This document shows positions 58,394-64,000 of a DNA stretch of 64,000 bases, piece by piece. Below the pieces are notes generated by a model. The model was not told the origin of the DNA. It saw nothing but the letters and a program-made list of their open reading frames with translations, and ran no database searches. How positions within the stretch are numbered: the first letter of the stretch is position 1; every line of letters begins with the position of its first letter. Source of the DNA: Pseudothermotoga_B sp051235805 (GTDB lineage: Bacteria > Thermotogota > Thermotogae > Thermotogales > DSM-5069); NCBI RefSeq assembly GCF_051235805.1, contig NZ_JBPNXV010000001.1, positions 558,001 to 622,000 of the forward strand. Reading direction: 5' to 3'. Both the position numbers and the translations under genes were made by a program.

Positions 58394-60766
58394 TCATTTT
58401 CTCTTGCGGTCTCTTTTTTGCGATGTTTTCTTCTCTTTTACATTCTCTTTTGCCTTTTTCAAAGCCTTTACAACCAAGTCGTTAACCGAGCCTTTCTCGT
58501 AATTACCTGTTTTGGTGAGCTTTCCAGCCTTTATGCCTGTCAGTATCTCTATTGCCTCATCTATGTGTTCGATCGCCCAGATGTGGAACAAACCCTTCTT
58601 TATGTCTTCGAGAACTTCATCTTTCAGAAGAAGATTTTTCAAGTTTGCCTTTGGCAGAATCACGCCTTGATTTCCCGTAAGTCCATGAAGCTTACAAGCC
58701 CTGTGAAATCCTTCCACCTTCTCTGTGACTCCACCGACTGGCTGTACTTCGCCGTGCTGGTTCATAGACCCTGTTACAGCTATTTCCTGCTTGATCGGTA
58801 CCTTAGAGATCGCACTTATGAGTGCTATGGCTTCGGCGATCGATGCGCTGTCTCCTTCAACTACTCCATAGACCTGTTCGAAGTTCAACGAGGCGCTTAT
58901 CGAGAGTGGGAGCAGTTGTGCATACCGTTCACCGAAAAAGCCTTCGAGTGTCAGTACGGCCTTGCTGTGAATCTTGCCACTCAGATTTGCCTCTCTTTGT
59001 ATATCAACAACCCCGGGTTTACCGAGGTGTACCTTTGCCGTTATCTTCACCGGGATTCCAAAGCTGTGATCAGAAAGGTCATAAACCGTCAATCCATTGA
59101 CCTGACCTATCCTTGTGCCGGTTGTTTCGACCATAAGATCGTGCGACTTTATCTGAGAATCGTATTTCGTCTGAATGAGATTCACTCTGTCTTCCATTTG
59201 AGATATCGCCGTCTTGACATGTTCTTCTCGTACAGTCTTGTCACCGCATCGAGTAGCTATACTGCAAGATTCCCTTATCAAACCACTTATCTCGCCGAAG
59301 CGAACAGATAATTTTTCTCTGTCTGCCGCGAGCCTCGATGAGTACCAAAGAATTCTCTCGACCGCTTTTGTGTCGAGATGGGGCAGTTCATGTCTGCAGC
59401 ATGAAGAAGAGATGAAACCAAGATATTTCTTGACATTCTCCTCATTCACATCCAGTTCCCAGTCGAACTCACTTTTCACTCTGAAGAGTTTTCTGACATC
59501 TTCATCGTAGGTGTACATCAGATAGTAGATCCTTGGCGAGGCGATCAAAAAGATCTTGACATTCAACGGTATTGGCTGTGGTCTAAGAGAAACAATATTC
59601 GAAAAGCCAAGAGCGCTTTCAAGATTTTCTATGGTTATCTCTTCAGAGAGAAGTGCTCTTTTGAGATATTCCCATGCATATGGGTTTCTCAACAGACTTT
59701 CAGCTTCGAGTATCAAAAAGCCCCCATTTGCCCTGTGCAGTGCACCAGCCTTTATGAAGGTGAAATCGGTGAAGAGCATTCCAGCCCTGCTGTAGTATTC
59801 TACTTTGCCAGCCAGATTTGAATAAGTTGGATTTCTTTCGAAGATCACTGGTGCACCTGTGATGTGAGAGTTGTCGACAATTAAGTTTACAGAGTACCTT
59901 TTCTTGTAAAGCTGTCTTACTTCAGGATCTTCGCTTCTCAGATCGCTCAGATTGTTCAGAACATCGTTTTCAACATCTGTCAGGTACTGAGTTATGTCAT
60001 AGCTGAATTCGTACTGTTTACGCATCTCGTCGAAAAGAGCTCCAACTGTGAATAGTGCCGCGTATTTGTCCAGTTCTCTGAGTTTTTCTTTGTATTCCCG
60101 ATCGAGTTTTCTCGATTTGTACAATGTTCCCTCTATCACGTGCTTTAACTTTCTGCCATTCTCACCGATGCTTTGTTTCACTTCCTCAGGTAGAGATTCA
60201 AGTATTTCTGGTGTAACCGGCTTTCCTTCAAAGATTGGGACACTGACAACACCGGTTGGAGTCAGCTGAACCGAAAAACCGAGTTCTTTTGCTTTCTCTT
60301 GAAGCTCTTCCCAGAGCTTTGTTCTTTTGCTCATGTATTCATCTTCGAGCTCCGACTTTTTGGCTGCATAATCTTCGCTCTCAAAGATCTTCTCAATCGA
60401 CTCAATTACTTCTTCTGAAAGCTTCTGCATATCGGACTTGAACTGAGCACCCTTACCATGTTCGAGTGAGATCGCCTTCGGCTCAGAAGGATTTGAAAAG
60501 TTGTACACATAGACCCAGTCCTTCGGCGGTGACATCCTTAAGGCTTCCTTTTCAAGGAATGAGGTTATGAAGCTCCTTCTACCAGTCCCTGGCATACCCA
60601 CTACAAAAACGTTGAAACCTTTTTCATTTATACTCAAGGCATCTTCTACAGCCTTTCTTGCCTTTTCTTGGCCTATGAATCCTTCGATCGGTTCAATCTC
60701 CACACTCGTTTGGAAATTTGGTAGGTAAGGACATCTGTACACCAGGTTCTGGTATTCAACCTTCAT
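58394..60766 (-). CDS. Lon-like ATP-dependent protease (AAA_32 type)
   Basis: 790 residues from the ATG at 60766 with GAGGAGG upstream. N-terminal region has EGFIGQEKARKAVEDAL and VGMPGTGRRSFITSFLEKEAL (Walker A). A long coiled coil runs from about 130 to 240. The C-terminal Lon protease domain has VEGDSASIAEAIALISAISKVPI with the catalytic Ser and GGVTEKVEGFHRAC with the catalytic Lys. This is the shorter, cytosolic LonC/AAA_32 class, not classical Lon with LAN domain. It overlaps no neighbour; the FmdB-like gene lies just upstream. Confidence 0.88.
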   Translation of the reverse strand: MKVEYQNLVYRCPYLPNFQTSVEIEPIEGFIGQEKARKAVEDALSINEKGFNVFVVGMPGTGRRSFITSFLEKEALRMSPPKDWVYVYNFSNPSEPKAISLEHGKGAQFKSDMQKLSEEVIESIEKIFESEDYAAKKSELEDEYMSKRTKLWEELQEKAKELGFSVQLTPTGVVSVPIFEGKPVTPEILESLPEEVKQSIGENGRKLKHVIEGTLYKSRKLDREYKEKLRELDKYAALFTVGALFDEMRKQYEFSYDITQYLTDVENDVLNNLSDLRSEDPEVRQLYKKRYSVNLIVDNSHITGAPVIFERNPTYSNLAGKVEYYSRAGMLFTDFTFIKAGALHRANGGFLILEAESLLRNPYAWEYLKRALLSEEITIENLESALGFSNIVSLRPQPIPLNVKIFLIASPRIYYLMYTYDEDVRKLFRVKSEFDWELDVNEENVKKYLGFISSSCCRHELPHLDTKAVERILWYSSRLAADREKLSVRFGEISGLIRESCSIATRCGDKTVREEHVKTAISQMEDRVNLIQTKYDSQIKSHDLMVETTGTRIGQVNGLTVYDLSDHSFGIPVKITAKVHLGKPGVVDIQREANLSGKIHSKAVLTLEGFFGERYAQLLPLSISASLNFEQVYGVVEGDSASIAEAIALISAISKVPIKQEIAVTGSMNQHGEVQPVGGVTEKVEGFHRACKLHGLTGNQGVILPKANLKNLLLKDEVLEDIKKGLFHIWAIEHIDEAIEILTGIKAGKLTKTGNYEKGSVNDLVVKALKKAKENVKEKKTSQKRDRKRK

Positions 60767-60779
60767 TGTGTATTCCTCC

Positions 60780-60983
60780 TCAATGGCTTGATGAACAGCC
60801 AGAGCATCCACTACAATTATTGGAAGAACATGAGGAACTCCCTTTGCCCTTTATCTGTATATGCGGAAGCTGTTTTTTCATCCTTTCTCCGCACTCTGGG
60901 CAATCTGGGTCTTGATCGTTCATCTTCATCAACATCTTGTGTTCCTTTTGGCATTTCTCACAGAAATATCTGTAAATTGGCAT
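60780..60983 (-). CDS. FmdB-family zinc-ribbon protein with Cys/Ser-rich tail
   Basis: 67 residues from the ATG at 60983 (AAGGAG upstream). An FmdB-type zinc ribbon with YFCEKCQKEH and CPECGERM supplies four Cys. It then has a short basic segment and the tail SSSCSSNNCSGCSGCSSSH, with four more Cys in about 17 residues. The ribbon domain is common; the tail could bind a second metal. It lies 13 bp upstream of the Lon-like gene on the same strand. Confidence 0.82.
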   Translation of the reverse strand: MPIYRYFCEKCQKEHKMLMKMNDQDPDCPECGERMKKQLPHIQIKGKGSSSCSSNNCSGCSGCSSSH

Positions 60984-61057
60984 CACACTCACTCCTTACT
61001 ATAGGCAGTTTGAGACCTTGCCTTGTTCTGTCGCCTCTTGATGCATCATTTTTTCCC

Positions 61058-61927
61058 TCAAAGGTGAAGAGCACCCTTAGGACAGCTTTTCACGCATTCC
61101 ATGCACAAAATGCATTCTGTTCCGTTCTCTCTGCTTCTTCTTGTGTCTAAAATATCTACGTTCATCGGGCATACTTTCTTGCATCTTTTGCAGGAGACAC
61201 ACTTTTCACTGTCTGTTTTTATCCTAAGTAGAGAAAAATAACTTGCTGGCTTCAAGAAAACAGTTACAGGACAGATATATTTACAAAATGCCCTGTTATC
61301 TTTCAATGCGAAAGCCAATACTACTCCAACTACATAGTATATTATATTTCCCACGACAAAACTCCAGAACATCACGGTCTCAATGTCACGAATTTTCAAT
61401 AAGAACAGTGTGATCACAAACAAAAGCGAGAGAAAGAATAAGACGTACCGCATGATGGATAGTCCCTTTATTCGAGGATTTTCAGGCATCCTGTAAGGCA
61501 ACAAATCCAAGACCGCGGCAGTCCAGCAGGCATATCCACACCATCCTCTTCCAAACAGCAGTGGACCAAAGATCTTTGCCACAGCGTAGTGTATCACCGC
61601 CGCTTGAAATACCCCCATGAACAAATAGTACCAGAAACCTTCTAACTGCATATTCTCGCGGCATATAAGCCCAAGATAAACAAGCATGTAAAATCCTACG
61701 CCAAACTGTACGAACTGTCTTGAGTATCTGTATTTTTTGATCATTAAGAAGATGCCAAAAGATACAACAAGACCTATGTACATGAAATTGAAAAGGTAGA
61801 AGATATTATCAGACCAAATCCATAAACCTATCGACACACTGACAAAGATCAAAAGCATGTATATGGGTATTTTATATCTTCTCAGATTCTTCACCTCACG
61901 ATCAAGAAACTCTATGATTGTTTTCAA
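61058..61927 (-). CDS. NapH-like membrane ferredoxin protein
   Basis: 289 residues. Five to six membrane segments, with GRGWCGYACWTAAVLD between them, a second Cys pair in FCKYICPVTVF, and two C-terminal [4Fe-4S] motifs, CVSCKRCKKVCPMNVDIL and CILCMECVKSCPKGAL. This is the architecture of NapH/YccM/CcoG-like electron-transfer membrane proteins. The electron partner is unknown. It is on the same strand as glmS with a 33-bp gap. Confidence 0.85.
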   Translation of the reverse strand: MKTIIEFLDREVKNLRRYKIPIYMLLIFVSVSIGLWIWSDNIFYLFNFMYIGLVVSFGIFLMIKKYRYSRQFVQFGVGFYMLVYLGLICRENMQLEGFWYYLFMGVFQAAVIHYAVAKIFGPLLFGRGWCGYACWTAAVLDLLPYRMPENPRIKGLSIMRYVLFFLSLLFVITLFLLKIRDIETVMFWSFVVGNIIYYVVGVVLAFALKDNRAFCKYICPVTVFLKPASYFSLLRIKTDSEKCVSCKRCKKVCPMNVDILDTRRSRENGTECILCMECVKSCPKGALHL

Positions 61928-61960
61928 AGCTGTTCAACACTGAACCAGACTGTTGTCCTT

Positions 61961-63757
61961 TCAGTCCACCGTCACCGTTTTTGAAAGATTTCTTGGAAGA
62001 TCGGGATTCACACCATTTTTGACCGAAAGATGGTATGCAAAGAGTTGAAGAGGTACAACCGAAAGAAACGGTGACAGATACCATGGGCAGTCTGGGTATT
62101 CGATGATCTTTGTTGCATTTGCGAATATCTCATCTGATTTGTTGCTCAAAACTACCGCAGTGCCCTTTCTACAAGTTACCTCGTTTATATGCGATATGAT
62201 CATGTTTGCCTGAGAACTGTGTGTGATAAAGAAAACTGGGTAGTTTTCACAGACCGAAGACAAAGGACCATGCTTGAACTCTGAAGAATAAACACCTTCT
62301 ATATGATTGTACACAACTTCCTTTATCTTCAAAGCTCCCTCGAGTGCGATTCCATGACTGATACCATACCCAAGCATGTAGGAGTTCGAGAAGTCTATCT
62401 CAGAGTTTAGAAGCTCTTGCACCTGTGGCAAGCTCGTCTGCAGGGCGTCTTTGAGAAGAGTTGGCAGTGTTTTTATGTCTTTCATGTACACGTCATCGAA
62501 ACTCATCTTTGATGCCAAATAGTAAAGAACTACGAGTTCATTCATAAAGGTCTTGGTGGCAGGCACGGAGATCTCAAGCTCACAGCACAACGGTATATTC
62601 AAAAGACTTCTCATCATGACCGTTGATCCCATTACGTTCACAATCGACAAAACCGTGGTTTTGTCCTCGATGGCGTTCAGTACGTTTATCACGTCCTTTG
62701 TTTCACCACTCTGAGAGATGAGTATGACGACATCTTCCTTTGAAACGGAGTCTGAGTAGTTTTCAAGAAACCTACCAGCCTCGACGGCGATTGCAACTTT
62801 CCTCGATAGTTTGTTAAAAAGATAGCTTCCAACCAGTGCCGCATGGTAAGAACTGCCTGCTCCAACCAAAAAGATGTGTCTTGAGCGTGAGAGAATGTTC
62901 GTGTATCGGGAAAGGTCCATATCGAATCTGAGAAATTCAAGGAGTGCGGAGACCTTCTCGGGTTGTTCGTAGATTTCCTTTATCATGTAATGATCATAGC
63001 CAAGCTTTGATGTAGCTTCAGCAGATATGTCCATGACTTGAGGTTCTCTCTCTATTGGCTGACCTGTTTTGATATCACGAATTGTGAATCTGTTGTGGGT
63101 GAATTCGACGTACTCACCATCTTTCAAAGGTACTATTCTTCTGGTCAAAGGGATGATAGATGGCAGATCTGAAGAGGCACAGATGAAATCATTTCCAACA
63201 CCGAGATAGAGCGAAGAGCCGCGCTTAACACAATACATCTTGTCATCGTCGATGCGAGTTATCACACAAGCGAAGTCACCCTTCAGCAATTCTGCGGCTT
63301 TCTGGATTGCTACATTCATTTCTCTGTACTGATCGTAGAATTTTTCTATGGCGTGGACGACTATCTCACCATCGTTTTCACTTCTGATAGTGTGGTTCTC
63401 CTCTAAGAAACTCTTTCTGAGTTGTACCATGTTGATTATGTTTCCATTGTGGGCACCAACCATATCTTTGTCACAGTCATAATGTGGTTGTGAGTTTTTT
63501 TGAGAAGGCGTGCCAAAGGTTGCCCATCTCAATTGAGCGATGCCCTTAAATCCCTTGAGTTCGTTGAATTTCAATCTTTCACTCACTTCGTCAACGATAC
63601 CGACATCTTTGCGAAGTTCAACCTTTCCATCAATGGTTATGGCAGATATCCCAACTGAGTCATACCCTCTGTAGACCAGTCTCTGCGCAGCTTCTGTTAA
63701 GATCTTGCCCAGATTTTCCTTTTCTTCTTTGTAGATTATCCCAAAGACTCCACACAC
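61961..63757 (-). CDS. glmS: Glucosamine-6-phosphate synthase
   Basis: 598 residues including the initiator; Cys 2 becomes the N-terminal nucleophile. I chose GTG at 63757 because GGGGTG lies 6 bases upstream and it is directly followed by TGT GGA (CGVFGII). Seen: RLVYRGYDSVGISA, AQLRWATFGTPSQKNSQPHYD, HNGNIINM, two SIS domains with VGAGSSYHAALVG and ILISQSGETKDVINVLNA, and the terminal NLSKTVTVD. It makes glucosamine 6-phosphate for UDP-GlcNAc, feeding the peptidoglycan genes in this window. Confidence 0.96.
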   Translation of the reverse strand: MCGVFGIIYKEEKENLGKILTEAAQRLVYRGYDSVGISAITIDGKVELRKDVGIVDEVSERLKFNELKGFKGIAQLRWATFGTPSQKNSQPHYDCDKDMVGAHNGNIINMVQLRKSFLEENHTIRSENDGEIVVHAIEKFYDQYREMNVAIQKAAELLKGDFACVITRIDDDKMYCVKRGSSLYLGVGNDFICASSDLPSIIPLTRRIVPLKDGEYVEFTHNRFTIRDIKTGQPIEREPQVMDISAEATSKLGYDHYMIKEIYEQPEKVSALLEFLRFDMDLSRYTNILSRSRHIFLVGAGSSYHAALVGSYLFNKLSRKVAIAVEAGRFLENYSDSVSKEDVVILISQSGETKDVINVLNAIEDKTTVLSIVNVMGSTVMMRSLLNIPLCCELEISVPATKTFMNELVVLYYLASKMSFDDVYMKDIKTLPTLLKDALQTSLPQVQELLNSEIDFSNSYMLGYGISHGIALEGALKIKEVVYNHIEGVYSSEFKHGPLSSVCENYPVFFITHSSQANMIISHINEVTCRKGTAVVLSNKSDEIFANATKIIEYPDCPWYLSPFLSVVPLQLFAYHLSVKNGVNPDLPRNLSKTVTVD

Positions 63758-63825
63758 ATTTTTCACCCCATTCAAGAGTTTTTTCACAGAGTATAGTATA
63801 CTGTTTTTCGGCAACGGAGGTATTC

Positions 63826-64000
63826 ATGAGTAAAAAGAGCGTTGGATTTGGGAAAGTTTTGAGAAAATACATGAACAAGCCCAATGTGGCAAGAAGAATT
63901 TTGTCTGTTGCTATTTCAGCAGAACTGGCAAGGAGAAAGGTTGTTGCCGGTGTACGCAATGACTTCGTGAGCTGGATGGATTATCATGCACTGCACGCAG
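63826..64000 (+). CDS. 5' end of an unrecognised gene (runs off the window)
   Basis: ATG at 63826 with GGAGG 6 bases upstream, open to the end of the window for 58 codons (MSKKSVGFGKVLRKYMNKP, then ARRILSVAISAELARRKVVAG). Basic, helical, no signal peptide. It diverges from glmS with a 68-bp spacer that contains TATACT-type -10 elements on both strands (63792-63802). I do not recognise the family. Confidence 0.6.
   Translation, partial: MSKKSVGFGKVLRKYMNKPNVARRILSVAISAELARRKVVAGVRNDFVSWMDYHALHA

Overview
The window looks like a chromosomal segment of a member of the Thermotogales. My best guess is Pseudothermotoga or a close relative rather than Thermotoga maritima. This rests on protein resemblances I recognise (Nfo, MurE, an AmyC-type GH57 enzyme), the separate four-subunit pyruvate:ferredoxin oxidoreductase in the order gamma-delta-alpha-beta, an hrcA-grpE-dnaJ operon without dnaK, many GTG and TTG starts, and very tight gene packing with 1-8 bp overlaps. 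No database search was possible, so the genus is an inference.

Layout. Positions 1-8555 are one minus-strand run. It starts at a promoter near 8600 and holds a DUF4912 protein, a GH57 alpha-glucan enzyme, porC-porD-porA-porB, nicotinamidase, nicotinate phosphoribosyltransferase, pdxS and pdxT (cut by the window edge). Positions 8632-11332 hold the heat-shock operon hrcA-grpE-dnaJ, with a CIRCE operator upstream and a terminator behind. Its promoter is back to back with the plus-strand promoter of murE-murF-mraY plus a secreted propeller-like protein (11445-16090), and the two -35 boxes overlap. Next come acpP, a DUF72 protein, endonuclease IV, an RqcH/NFACT protein, an ABC-2 exporter pair, and the frr-uppS-cdsA-alaS run. 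DUF190/crcB, a methyltransferase, two tRNA genes and a truncated ATPase gene abutting tRNA-Arg follow.

Positions 29138-39669 are the least conventional part. A Ppx/GppA-type phosphatase gene and a large XRE-type regulator gene read leftward. Diverging from them is a run of six uncharacterised genes: a PH-like small protein, a membrane zinc-ribbon protein, a Yip1-like membrane protein, a 921-residue modular surface protein, a 301-residue cytosolic protein and a multi-pass membrane protein. A separate GLUG-repeat lipoprotein with a structured leader comes after them. I regard the six-gene cluster as the best candidate for an undescribed system.

Positions 40403-50496 are a flagellar hook/motor/switch operon (MotE-like, fliK, flgD, flgE, flbD, motA, motB, fliL, fliM, fliY), followed by a LolA-like gene. 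The last part holds an MBL-fold hydrolase, a CsaB-type pyruvyl transferase, a tRNA Lys-Leu-Gly operon with promoter and terminator, uvrA, a PHP-domain protein, tsaB, a Lon-like protease, an FmdB-like zinc ribbon, an NapH-like ferredoxin membrane protein, glmS, and the first codons of an unknown plus-strand gene.
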